From NCBI RefSeq assembly GCF_900007165.1, contig NZ_CYGY02000050.1:1-64000 (forward strand): 64,000 bases of DNA, read 5' to 3'. A model generated the notes under the pieces. The model searched no databases. It worked only from the letters and a program-made list of their open reading frames with translations, and was not told the DNA's origin. Within the stretch, counting starts at the first letter, position 1. Each line of letters starts with the position of its first letter. Both the position numbers and the translations under genes were made by a program. This document shows positions 8,469-16,627 of this stretch, piece after piece. Origin of the DNA: Paraburkholderia piptadeniae. Its GTDB lineage: Bacteria; Pseudomonadota; Gammaproteobacteria; Burkholderiales; Burkholderiaceae.

Positions 8469-9188
8469 ATGATGGCCGCGATTGTTCTTCTCTTCGGATC
8501 TTGCCTGGTGCTGGAGATGTGTCGACCAGGCTGGAACCTGCCGCGCGTGCGGACATGGCCTGTTCGGGTACTAGTCATCAATAGCGTCCAGCTCGGCGTC
8601 GTTACTGTGGCCGGAATGACGTGGGAGAAGTGGCTATCAACAGGTTCGCTTTTTCATCTGTCGAAGTACGTGACGCCGGGCGTTGGAGGTGTCTGCGCGT
8701 ACTTCATCGCGACCTTCGTGTTCTATTGGTGGCATCGCTGGCGCCATGAACTAGACGCATTTTGGCGGCTATTCCACCAGATCCACCATAGCCCGCAAAG
8801 GCTGGAGGTCATCACGTCGTTCTATAAGCACCCTGGCGAGATGGTCGTTAACTCCGTGATTGGTAGTCTCCTCGTCTACTCACTACTCGGCCTGTCCGTG
8901 CAGGCGGGTGTTGTCTATACCTTTTGCACGGCCGCCGGAGAGTTTTTCTACCACACGAATTGCAAGACACCTCGTTGGATTGGGTTCTTTTTTCAACGCC
9001 CCGAGATGCATCGTATTCACCATGAGCGCGGATCGCACAGGAACAACTATGGCGATATCACCTGGTGGGACATGCTCTTCGGGACCTACGACAATCCTGT
9101 TGCGTGGGACGGTCAATGTGGCTTTGACGACGAAAAGGAACAACGGCTGAAAGACATGATGCTCTACCGGGACGTGCATAAGCGTTAG
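8469..9188 (+). CDS. Sterol desaturase / fatty acid hydroxylase family membrane protein
   Basis: The product has 239 residues. The three histidine clusters of the di-iron membrane hydroxylase superfamily are present: HRWRH (within WWHRWRHELD), HQIHH and HRIHH. Hydrophobic segments at the N-terminus, before the first cluster and between clusters two and three suggest about four membrane spans. Such enzymes hydroxylate or desaturate sterols, carotenoids or fatty acids at the cytoplasmic membrane; the substrate is not predictable. GGGAGG lies five bases before tandem ATGs at 8469 and 8472, which fixes the start well inside the longer open frame from 8430. The XRE gene is divergent from it. Confidence 0.9.
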   Translation: MMAAIVLLFGSCLVLEMCRPGWNLPRVRTWPVRVLVINSVQLGVVTVAGMTWEKWLSTGSLFHLSKYVTPGVGGVCAYFIATFVFYWWHRWRHELDAFWRLFHQIHHSPQRLEVITSFYKHPGEMVVNSVIGSLLVYSLLGLSVQAGVVYTFCTAAGEFFYHTNCKTPRWIGFFFQRPEMHRIHHERGSHRNNYGDITWWDMLFGTYDNPVAWDGQCGFDDEKEQRLKDMMLYRDVHKR

Positions 9189-9340
9189 GTCCATTGCCAC
9201 CTCGACCGAAATACTCCGCTCGTGGTCATAGGCGAGAACCGTCCAACATCAAGCCCAACACCCTTTCCGGTAGTCCGCAGTTAGTGCATTATTCGCCGAG
9301 ACGTTTTCCGATAACCCCACAAACCGGAACGCGCATCACC

Positions 9341-9712
9341 ATGCCATTCATTCCCCTCTATGCCGCATTTCTCCTGCTGCGTGGACGCATCACCCGAAGC
9401 GAATGGCTGACGCGCGTTGCGATAGCGGCGCTCGTTTGTGCGGCATTCGGCAGTCTGGCCGGGGCAGCGTTCGGCGAGGTCGGCTCGGGATGCTTCGCGC
9501 TGCTGTTCATCTGGATTGCCATCGCGCTCGCCACCCAACGTCTGCACGACGTCGGCCGGCCCGGTGGTGCGCTCGTCGTGGCGATTGTTCCCGTGATCGG
9601 CCCGTTGTGGGTGCTTGGACAACTGCTCAAGCGCGGCGTCGATCATTCGAATCGCTTTGGAGCCGATCCGGCCAGCCGGATCGATTATCTGCTCGTCGAC
9701 ATCGCCAGGTGA
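9341..9712 (+). CDS. DUF805-like small membrane protein
   Basis: The product has 123 residues: MPFIPLYAAFLLLRGRITRS, then EWLTR, and hydrophobic segments at about residues 25-45, 48-63 and 75-98. The R-G-R-I-T-R-x-E-W opening and the ATQRLHDVGRPGG loop are typical of DUF805 inner-membrane proteins, whose function is unknown. It is the first gene of a tight cluster: the next starts nine bases after its stop codon. The frame is open from 9194, but the ATG at 9341 matches the usual family start. DUF805 proteins are normally solitary, so their coupling to an oxidase/methyltransferase is a point of interest. Confidence 0.8.
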   Translation: MPFIPLYAAFLLLRGRITRSEWLTRVAIAALVCAAFGSLAGAAFGEVGSGCFALLFIWIAIALATQRLHDVGRPGGALVVAIVPVIGPLWVLGQLLKRGVDHSNRFGADPASRIDYLLVDIAR

Positions 9713-9720
9713 AGCGCTCC

Positions 9721-11961
9721 ATGCCGACAGTCAACGACGTTACCCAACTGAACCGCATTTCGGTTCTCTCGGTTATCACGCCAGCATCGACCCAGGAAGT
9801 CGTGAGTGCGCTCATCAACTCCGACTTTCCGGTCTCGGTTGGCGGCGGGCACTTCAGCATGGGTGGCCAGACGGCGAGCCCGGACACGCTGCATCTGGAT
9901 ATGCGCCAGATGAACCGTGTGCTGCGCTTCGATCCGCAAGCGGGAGTGATCCGCGTCCAGGCAGGCATCCGCTGGTGCGACATCCAGCGCTTCATCGATC
10001 CGCATGGCTTCGCCGTGAAGATCATGCAGACCTATGCAAACTTCACCGTTGGCGGTGCGCTCTCTGTGAACGCACATGGGCGCTACGTGGGGCTCGGGCC
10101 GCTCGTGCTGTCGGTGCGTGCAATCACGTTGGTGCTGGCTAGCGGTGAAGTCGTCGAGGCAAGGCGCACGCTCAACACGCAACTGTTCAATGCGGCGATC
10201 GGCGGCTACGGCGGCATCGGCATCATCGTCGAGGCCGAGATCGAGCTCGTACCGAACACGCGTGTCGCGCGCAGCGACAAGAAGATGGATACCACCCAAT
10301 ACAAGGCGTGGTTCGATGCGAACGTCCGCGGTCACGAGGACGTGGTATTCCACAACTTCGACCTCTATCCGCCGCGCTACACGCGCGGGCGGGCGGTGAG
10401 CTGGACCGTGACCGACGCACCCGCCACCGCCCCACGCCTGCAGCCGCTCACGCATGGCTTCTGGCTCGCGAAATACCTGTTGTGGGGGATCACGGAGACG
10501 CCGCTCGGCAAGTTCCGCCGCGAGTACCTGTACGATCCGCTGCTGCATCTCGGCAAGAAGGTGCACTGGCGAAACTACGAGGCCGGTTACGACGTCGCTG
10601 AGCTAGAGCCCATCGGTCGGATGCGTCGGACCTACGTGCTGCAGGAATATTTTGTGCCTTCCGATGCGGTCGGCGCGTTTGCCGAGTCGATGGGGGCCGT
10701 TCTCGCGAAGCATCGGGTGAACGTCGTCAACATTTCCGTGCGCCATGCTCTTGCTGACAACCAGACCGTGATGGCGTGGGCGCGGGGCGAAACGTTCGCG
10801 TTCGTGCTGTACTACAAGCAGCGCACGCGCGAAAGCGCAAAGGCGCGTGTCGCCGTCTGGACCCGCGAATTGATCGACGCGGTGCTCGCGGCGGGCGGCA
10901 CCTACTATCTGCCCTATCAGCTTCACGCGACCGACGAGCAGTTTCATCGCGCTTATCCGCGTGCACGGGAGATGTTCGCCCTGAAGAGCGAGATCGATCC
11001 GCGCTATCGCCTGCGCGGCGCGCTGTGGGATCGCTACTACGCGCCGCGCTTCGTGACCGCACCGGCCTGTGCACGCGACGATGGCGCGTCGTCGAATGGC
11101 CGATTTTCTCCGTCGCTGTTCGCGTCCGTCTACCGCGACGAACGTGAGGCCGATCGCTTCTACGCGTTTCTGCAGAACATCTTCCACGTGCTGCCTGAGG
11201 ACCGGCTCCACACGCTGATCCGCAACGAGACCGCGAAGCACGCGGACAACGATGACGCCATCTATCGCGGTATTCAGGCTGGCCTGAAGTCGATCACGCC
11301 GCCGTTGGCGATGCTCACGCACGCCTTGCCGTCGCTCGCGACGCAGAAGGCGGAGATGGGCCGCCAGGCAGCCACGCTGGTCGGCGGGAAAGCGCTGCGC
11401 GATTACGTCGAGATCGGTACGACGGGACGCTACGTACGGGCGATGAAAAAGCACCTTCGCCTGACGGGCAGCGTGACGTTAGTGCACGACGTGGCGCCGG
11501 GCGCGGGGCCCGTCGATATCGTCGAACGCGGACAGCTTCGAAAGCCGGGTGGGTTCGTGCCGCTGAACGGCTATGCACCCATTGCGCTGCCGGCACAAAG
11601 CGCCGATCTCGTCAGCTGCTTCGTCGGGCTGCATCACATGGCGCCGTCGCTGCTCATGCCCTTTCTTGAATCGATCGCGCAGATCACGAGACCAGGCGGC
11701 TATTTCATTGTTCGCGACCACAACGTGACGACGCCCGCGATGGATGCGTTCGTGTCGCTTGCGCATACGGTGTTCAACGCAGGCCTCGGCGAATCGTGGG
11801 AGACGAATCGGGACGAGCTGCGCCATTTCGCGAGCATCGAGGACTGGATCGCACGCATCGAGACGGTCGGTTTCAGTCACACCGGCGCGCGGCTCGCGCA
11901 AGCGGGCGACCCGTCCGGCAATCTGTTGCTCGCATTCGTGCGCAATGGGGCTCGGCAATGA
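9721..11961 (+). CDS. FAD-linked oxidase (PCMH type) fused to a SAM-methyltransferase-like domain
   Basis: The 746-residue protein has two parts. Residues 1 to about 470 form a vanillyl-alcohol-oxidase/PCMH FAD-binding oxidase: SVGGGHFSMGGQT (39-51), TVGGALSVNAHGRYVG (109-124) and GGYGGIGIIVEAEI, the usual pyrophosphate-binding and second FAD segments. Its FAD may be non-covalent, because the His of VGGGH is not the standard covalent His position. The C-terminal third resembles a class I methyltransferase, with VEIGTTGRYVRAMKKHL as motif I, then SADLVSCFVGLHHM and ITRPGGYFIVRDHN. The glycine-rich motif I is degenerate (EIGTTG). The start ATG at 9721 is nine bases after the DUF805 stop, and its stop overlaps the start of the next lipoprotein gene. 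Oxidation plus methylation of a hydrophobic substrate is an inference. Confidence 0.82.
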   Translation: MPTVNDVTQLNRISVLSVITPASTQEVVSALINSDFPVSVGGGHFSMGGQTASPDTLHLDMRQMNRVLRFDPQAGVIRVQAGIRWCDIQRFIDPHGFAVKIMQTYANFTVGGALSVNAHGRYVGLGPLVLSVRAITLVLASGEVVEARRTLNTQLFNAAIGGYGGIGIIVEAEIELVPNTRVARSDKKMDTTQYKAWFDANVRGHEDVVFHNFDLYPPRYTRGRAVSWTVTDAPATAPRLQPLTHGFWLAKYLLWGITETPLGKFRREYLYDPLLHLGKKVHWRNYEAGYDVAELEPIGRMRRTYVLQEYFVPSDAVGAFAESMGAVLAKHRVNVVNISVRHALADNQTVMAWARGETFAFVLYYKQRTRESAKARVAVWTRELIDAVLAAGGTYYLPYQLHATDEQFHRAYPRAREMFALKSEIDPRYRLRGALWDRYYAPRFVTAPACARDDGASSNGRFSPSLFASVYRDEREADRFYAFLQNIFHVLPEDRLHTLIRNETAKHADNDDAIYRGIQAGLKSITPPLAMLTHALPSLATQKAEMGRQAATLVGGKALRDYVEIGTTGRYVRAMKKHLRLTGSVTLVHDVAPGAGPVDIVERGQLRKPGGFVPLNGYAPIALPAQSADLVSCFVGLHHMAPSLLMPFLESIAQITRPGGYFIVRDHNVTTPAMDAFVSLAHTVFNAGLGESWETNRDELRHFASIEDWIARIETVGFSHTGARLAQAGDPSGNLLLAFVRNGARQ

Positions 11962-13016
11962 GATACCGCATCGCACGCGTGGCCGCTGCACTGTGTCCGA
12001 CGTTGCTCGCGATCGCGCTCGCGTGTACCGCCGCACCGGATGCAGACAGCCCCGTGCCACCGGAGGCGCGGCGCGACACCGAGCAGACTCTGCTGACGTT
12101 CCCCGAATGGTATCTCGTGCACAGTCCTGCGGAGTACGCGCGCATCGTCGAGCAGCGGCCGGCACATGCGTTCCCGTTCATTGCGCAGACGGAGCAGCTT
12201 TGGTCCACCTATCGCACGGTGACCGAAGAGCAGATCCGTGACCGGTATCCGCTCAACCCGGGCTATCACCTGATGATCCTTGTGATCGCCACGAGCACGA
12301 CGGTTGAATACACGCTGCGCGCCGTCTACGAAAACACGGTCGGGCGTGCGAGCTGGCTGCTTGGTGGAGGCCGCCTGACGAACGAGGATCGTTATGGGGC
12401 GAAGGCTGCCCAGGACTACGTCGATTTCATCCGCCAGGAGCCATGGTATCTGTTCGATTTCTGGTCGCGACTGAAGCACCTATGGACAGACGTGCCGCTC
12501 TTCGGACCTGGCCTCGTGCGCAAGTGGGAGCGCCGCTACGAGCTCACGACTGAGTACGCAATCAAGGCGGTGTACGGCAAGCTGATCGAGAAAGCGACGC
12601 GCGCGACGTATACGCCGGCACTGATGACCACCGACGTCGTGGTCGACCGCCTGCAGCAGGGATGGACGCCGCCCGCGCGCGTGAGCGTGCAGCAGCGCTT
12701 GCCGGATGGGCGCGTGCTGCTGTCGCTGCCTCGTTATTTCGACTTTCGTATTGCGGCTACGGCTCTAGCGCGGCAAGGCGTGAGAATCGACGACATCGCA
12801 GGCAACGGCGCGTCGACGCCGATTCTCGTCACGGTATGGGCGGCCAACGACACGAAACTGTCGGCTGGGTATTGGCGCGTGCTGTTCGAGCAGCCGCTCA
12901 CGCTGCCCGCGCAAACGCGACGTATCGCGCTACTGATGCCGGTCGGCAGCCTGTCCACGTTTCTCGTGCAGGCTTCCGCGATGGGACTGACGGTCGAGCA
13001 CGTGTACGACTATTGA
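11958..13016 (+). CDS. Lipoprotein of unknown function
   Basis: The product has 352 residues and starts with a lipoprotein signal: a hydrophobic run ends in the lipobox LALAC with Cys23. The mature part (RDTEQTLLTFPEWYLVHSPA, EYARIVEQRPAHAFPFIAQT, then a central hydrophobic stretch HLMILVIATSTTVEYTLRAVYENTVG) does not match a family I know. The ATG overlaps the stop of the fusion gene as ATGA, which shows translational coupling. I infer that it is the envelope-facing partner of the oxidase/methyltransferase and the DUF805 protein. The TFPEWYLV-type motif followed by FPFIAQ occurs in uncharacterised proteobacterial proteins, but I cannot name a role. Confidence 0.8.
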   Translation: MRYRIARVAAALCPTLLAIALACTAAPDADSPVPPEARRDTEQTLLTFPEWYLVHSPAEYARIVEQRPAHAFPFIAQTEQLWSTYRTVTEEQIRDRYPLNPGYHLMILVIATSTTVEYTLRAVYENTVGRASWLLGGGRLTNEDRYGAKAAQDYVDFIRQEPWYLFDFWSRLKHLWTDVPLFGPGLVRKWERRYELTTEYAIKAVYGKLIEKATRATYTPALMTTDVVVDRLQQGWTPPARVSVQQRLPDGRVLLSLPRYFDFRIAATALARQGVRIDDIAGNGASTPILVTVWAANDTKLSAGYWRVLFEQPLTLPAQTRRIALLMPVGSLSTFLVQASAMGLTVEHVYDY

Positions 13017-13343
13017 TTTGCCGGACCTTCAGGCAACGGCGGTTGCAGCGTGTCTAGTGACAAGAAACGAGTGGATCGTCAGGGTCGGCGTCGGCACAAG
13101 AAATGAACAGATTCAGTGTGACGAAAGGGCCTATCATTTCGAACGGCCGCTTTCGAGAGATCTCAATGTCTCTTCAGGGCCGATTCCAGTAGTGCGTTGC
13201 GAGCCTGGTTCGGCCAGTCGCGGATCTTCAACCGGCATTATGCGTAAGTTGGCGTCCGCCGGTCCAGACGCCCGACGAGTTGATTACCATCCCTTGCATC
13301 CGGTACTCTGACGAAGACCTCCTCGTCGCGAGCGGCTGTTGTC
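13017..13343. other. Intergenic region
   Basis: These 327 bases hold no recognisable gene. The region is the boundary where base composition starts to become more AT-rich towards the small orphan genes to the right. Confidence 0.4.
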
Positions 13344-13799
13344 ATGGATCTAGATTTTCGACAGGCCGTATCCGGAGACTCGGAATGGCTATTTGACACG
13401 TACCAGCGAACGATGAGAGGTTTCGTTGCTGTAGCGTATGGTTGGGACGAGAACGTGCAACGAGCGGCGTTTGCAAAAAGCCTTCGCCAAGGTGCTTGTC
13501 ATATAGTTATGCGGGAAGGCAACCGATGCGGGTTTGTGCACTGGGAAGTCGAACCGGATCTTGTATGGCTGAGGATGCTTTGTATCGTGCCGGGGATGCA
13601 AAACAAGTCGATCGGCAGTGAGGCGATGGCCAAGTTGATGTCGTTGTCCAGTTCCTTACAAAAGCCGCTGTACTTGCATGTCTTGATGTGCAACCGGGTT
13701 GCCTCTGACTGGTACAGAAGAATCGGTTTTGTCGAAATCGAGAACGACGGCAAGGTCTCCAGTATGATGCTTGCTCCTTCGCCCTCCCGGCCCTTATAG
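13344..13799 (+). CDS. GNAT-family N-acetyltransferase
   Basis: The product has 151 residues. The sequence opens LDFRQAVSGDSEWLFDTYQR and contains DLVWLRMLCIVPGMQNKSIG, which is GNAT strand 4 followed by the acetyl-CoA loop region (here NKSIGSEAM in place of the usual Q/RxxGxG/A). SDWYRRIGFVEIE is the C-terminal GNAT signature. It probably acetylates a small molecule or a protein amine in the cytoplasm. The atypical acetyl-CoA loop lowers certainty about activity. Its codon use is more relaxed than in the core genes of this window. It begins the run of small, AT-richer genes up to 15742. Confidence 0.8.
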   Translation: MDLDFRQAVSGDSEWLFDTYQRTMRGFVAVAYGWDENVQRAAFAKSLRQGACHIVMREGNRCGFVHWEVEPDLVWLRMLCIVPGMQNKSIGSEAMAKLMSLSSSLQKPLYLHVLMCNRVASDWYRRIGFVEIENDGKVSSMMLAPSPSRPL

Positions 13800-13978
13800 A
13801 GCTGATGGGGTAGTCCTCCAACCGTGCGATCGCAAACAGCCGGGGCCGGCCAACAACGGCCAGTCGACACCGCCGCGTAGATCGTTAACAATCAACCCGA
13901 TTCTCGAAGGTATCAGATCCGAGAGATCGAAGTTGTTGTGCGGGTTTTTGAAACGTTTTCCGGTGACCAGAAATGCTC

Positions 13979-14230
13979 ATGGATCTGCATGTGATCTATA
14001 CGCGAAGTGATCGAATCCTCCTCTCCCGTCGACCTTATGAGTCGTGGCGCCACATTCAAGATGACGTCGCTGATTACATGGCTTCGCTGGGACCTTGGTC
14101 CTCCGCCGAGACAATCGAATACTTGAGCCAGGAACATCCTGAGCTCAATCCGAGTGCATCGCACCAGGTCGGCACCTTTTTAGCCTCTGCTGAACTCCTG
14201 GTCGAACTACGACTTGAGCGGAACCGCTAG
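13979..14230 (+). CDS. Small orphan protein, unknown
   Basis: This is an 83-residue frame starting MDLHVIYTRSDRILLSRRPY; an ATG two codons upstream at 13973 is equally possible. It contains WRHIQDDVADYMASLGPWSSAETI and ends in a charged tail. It has no signal peptide or membrane segment. I do not recognise it. It lies in the same direction as three further small genes and is of the size seen for immunity or antitoxin proteins, which is only a guess from context. Confidence 0.45.
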   Translation: MDLHVIYTRSDRILLSRRPYESWRHIQDDVADYMASLGPWSSAETIEYLSQEHPELNPSASHQVGTFLASAELLVELRLERNR

Positions 14231-14298
14231 CTGGTCACGCGTTCTCAGCCCCGTGCTTGAATTTAGTAGAAGTGACACGTTCTGACAGTGGCTACATC

Positions 14299-14670
14299 AT
14301 GAAAATCGTCGTTACGCGCGATAGCGTTGGAGCCGGAGACGATTTTGACGCTCCACATCGCCTAGAGTTTGGTGTTTCAAACGATCGGGCGATCGCTGAC
14401 ATTCTTCGATATGTCTCGCAATTGAGCTACCTACCTTCGGTAGCCGGCGGGAAAGCGACTTGGTCTGCAGTGTCGGGGCGTCCACTCGCCGTCATTGCGC
14501 AGCAGTGGCCCGACCCGAAACCTCTGAGCGTGTCGCCCATTGCGCTTTCGGACCTTGACTCTCGTTCCGACGGGCTATATATGCACTTCAACTACCATGC
14601 ACAAATCGATCCGGACATCGTATTCAATGTGCTCAATCGGCTGCGCCTGAAAATCGTTCTGACCGCGTGA
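14299..14670 (+). CDS. Small hypothetical protein, immunity-like context
   Basis: The product has 123 residues from the ATG at 14299 (a TTG at 14257 is open in frame). MKIVVTRDSVGAGDDFDAPH begins an apparently soluble alpha/beta protein with ALSDLDSRSDGLYMHFNYHA near its end. No family is recognised. It is followed after 18 bases by the next small gene, which suggests co-transcription. Its size and acidic character resemble immunity proteins of polymorphic toxin systems, but no toxin gene is nearby, so this is speculation. Confidence 0.6.
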   Translation: MKIVVTRDSVGAGDDFDAPHRLEFGVSNDRAIADILRYVSQLSYLPSVAGGKATWSAVSGRPLAVIAQQWPDPKPLSVSPIALSDLDSRSDGLYMHFNYHAQIDPDIVFNVLNRLRLKIVLTA

Positions 14671-14688
14671 TTTCCGGAGACTGATCAT

Positions 14689-14931
14689 TTGAACTTCACC
14701 TTTCATCCTCGATGGAAAGAAGAGTTAGTTTGCTCCTGTACGCTAGGCGAATTCGTCCTTGAGATGGCAATGGGCGTTCCCTCCGTGTATATTCCCACGG
14801 AATACGCCTGGCAGAACCTAGCGCCGACATGGGCGCGTCCGTATTGGAACTCAGTCTACGTCCAATTGGCAGCGTGGTGTATGAGCCACGGCGTTCCGCT
14901 GCATGTAGATAGCTCGGCGAGTATTTTTTAG
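14689..14931 (+). CDS. Small hypothetical protein with TTG start
   Basis: This 80-residue frame begins at a TTG (14689) preceded by GGAGA about nine bases upstream. No ATG fits the start. The sequence NFTFHPRWKEELVCSCTLGE, then FVLEMAMGVPSVYIPTEYAW and YWNSVYVQLAAWC, is rich in aromatic residues. It is not recognised. It is tightly placed between two other small genes on the same strand, so a small operon is likely. Confidence 0.5.
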   Translation: MNFTFHPRWKEELVCSCTLGEFVLEMAMGVPSVYIPTEYAWQNLAPTWARPYWNSVYVQLAAWCMSHGVPLHVDSSASIF

Positions 14932-14952
14932 CGCCCGGCTTTTTTGACCGTC

Positions 14953-15210
14953 ATGACGAACGACGAACTGTTATACAAGATCGACGAAGCGCTATCAGTC
15001 GTTGAACCTATGCTGGCTCCCACATGGCCTAATGTGCAGAGCATTCACCGGCAATTGATGTGGTGCCGAGCCCAAATCTCAGGCGAAACATCAGAGTCGA
15101 AGCAGGGACCGCTTACCATGGGACTGATCGCCACACGGGAATTCGAGATGTGGGGAGACAATCCGGAGCTTGCTGCTCTGATCAACCAGATACAGCGCGC
15201 TTTCGAATGA
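14953..15210 (+). CDS. Small hypothetical protein
   Basis: The product has 85 residues from the ATG at 14953. The sequence MTNDELLYKIDEALSVVEPM, then SIHRQLMWCRAQISG and ATREFEMWGDNPELAALINQ, suggests a helical, acidic, soluble protein of the kind found among bacterial immunity proteins. I do not recognise a family. It starts 21 bases after the previous gene. The run 14299-15210 probably forms one transcript. Confidence 0.6.
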   Translation: MTNDELLYKIDEALSVVEPMLAPTWPNVQSIHRQLMWCRAQISGETSESKQGPLTMGLIATREFEMWGDNPELAALINQIQRAFE

Positions 15211-15334
15211 GGAGAATGGCTGCTTTTGGAAATACGAAAGTCCGCCTGGGGGTCGGTCTGCAATCAATAACTTGCGCTGCCAGCGTCGGACTGGATCTGC
15301 AATCACAAGTAGCACTGCGCAGCGGGGGCTGAGA

Positions 15335-15742
15335 CTAAAGTCCAGTTCGGCGATCGCCCGTAGCAACCGCAATTGGCAGTAACACACCACCGACTATCAG
15401 TTCGCCCAAGGCTACGCCCGGAGCGACGAGACCGCCACCAACGCTAAACAACCAGAAGTCAACGATGACGAAAAACAATAAGGCAGTTACGCATATCCAC
15501 GCAGTCCGAAGCCCTGAAATTCTGGCGCATACGTACAAGAGCGCGCTAGGCATGAAGATCATGAACAGGAACATCAGGAACGCGTCTGGATGGACAAAGA
15601 ATCTGTGATGCCTATTCGGCGAGAATTGGAACCACAACGCGTAAAGTACAGGTAGGCAGACCAATATTCCTGCGACTTTGGTCGGCGTTCGAGAGTTGTG
15701 GGCGCGCGGATGGAATGGTCGCTGTGGAGAGCGGTTGCGCAT
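15335..15742 (-). CDS. Small integral membrane protein, unknown
   Basis: The product has 135 residues. After a basic N-terminus (MRNRSPQRPFHPRAHNSRTP) come four hydrophobic segments: VAGILVCLPVLYALWF, AFLMFLFMIFMPSALLYVCA, TAWICVTALLFFVIVDFWLF and GVALGELIVGGVLLPIAV. GGAGG about ten bases upstream selects the ATG at 15742; the longer frame up to 15853 lacks a site. No family is recognised. It converges on the small-gene run. Confidence 0.65.
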   Translation of the reverse strand: MRNRSPQRPFHPRAHNSRTPTKVAGILVCLPVLYALWFQFSPNRHHRFFVHPDAFLMFLFMIFMPSALLYVCARISGLRTAWICVTALLFFVIVDFWLFSVGGGLVAPGVALGELIVGGVLLPIAVATGDRRTGL

Positions 15743-15923
15743 TGCAAGAGTGCCTCCGACGATATTTTCAGTTCTCTTCGAAATCGCTGGTCTTGCCTGT
15801 TTTGTTAAGCACACGTGTCGCCGACGGATTGGCGTTTGCATGCATGATCTCACGCTCCGTCGCGACTGAATGTCTGCTTTCGATCATAGTGGGTGACCGT
15901 TGTGGGTCGACATCAGGCATCCG

Positions 15924-16148
15924 CTGACAGGTTGCTCCGCCGCGACTGCCGTCGATCACGCGTCCGCTGGAAAGGCCGAAGACGAATGTGTGTCCGACCT
16001 CCGATCGCTGACGCGCGGCTGCCCGCCGTCAGCTGGTTACTTCACCCTTGTACTCGATGAGCCGCTCGCCGGCGCCGATGGGCAGCAGTGCAAAGAGTCC
16101 CTTGCCATGCACAGACGAACGTCGTGCTGTGATGCGTCGCAGTCGCAT
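15924..16148 (-). pseudogene. SET-domain protein, nonsense-mutated and 3'-truncated
   Basis: Reading from the ATG at 16148 the frame gives MRLRRITARRSSVHGKGLFA, LLPIGAGERLIEYKGEVTS, a TGA stop (16029-16031), then RRAAARQRSEVGHTFVFG and RVIDGSRGGA. This is the N-terminal half of a bacterial SET-domain protein-lysine methyltransferase. The stop replaces the Trp (TGG) usual after EVTS/EXIS. Homology ends after GGA, exactly where NSARFxNHxCxPNC with its AdoMet-binding residues should follow, so the catalytic end has been lost. A single G-to-A change explains the stop. Confidence 0.75.
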
Positions 16149-16627
16149 TGTGTGGTTTTCCTTCCGTAACGTCTGTCGGTCTTCTTCATTTCCGTCAAGG
16201 TGCGAAGCATATCGCTGCCGTCGCCGGTATTCAACGAGTCACGTGTTTGACTCGCAACCGTTAGCCGCTGACACTTTCCAGCCCAGCCAGAATCCAGTCA
16301 GAAGAAGGATGGGTGGATGGGCGCACACGGCGTGGGAACCGCAGCGATGCCTTTTCGAAAGTCTCACGGGTGGGCGGCGCGACGCATGCCCCGTAGCGGC
16401 CGTCGGCGGTGCGCGTCAGCGCTGTATCGACGCGATTTACGGCAGATCAGGTCCGACGGGCGCGCGCTATTCGGGTATAGGGTTTGCAAGACTGCCATAT
16501 CGACCCGGTCGTTGATTGCGTTGATCACTGCGTTCCCCGCAAGTGCGTGACGGGATTAGACTGACAGCTTGACGCGCGGACAGCACCCCTCTGACGACGT
16601 TCGCGAACGTTTCTTCAGGGAGCCGTC
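16149..16627. other. Intergenic region, no gene recognised
   Basis: These 479 bases lie between the SET pseudogene and arsC. Frames on the plus strand (for example 16048-16515) have no recognisable motif. The region is probably decayed sequence plus the arsC promoter. Confidence 0.4.
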
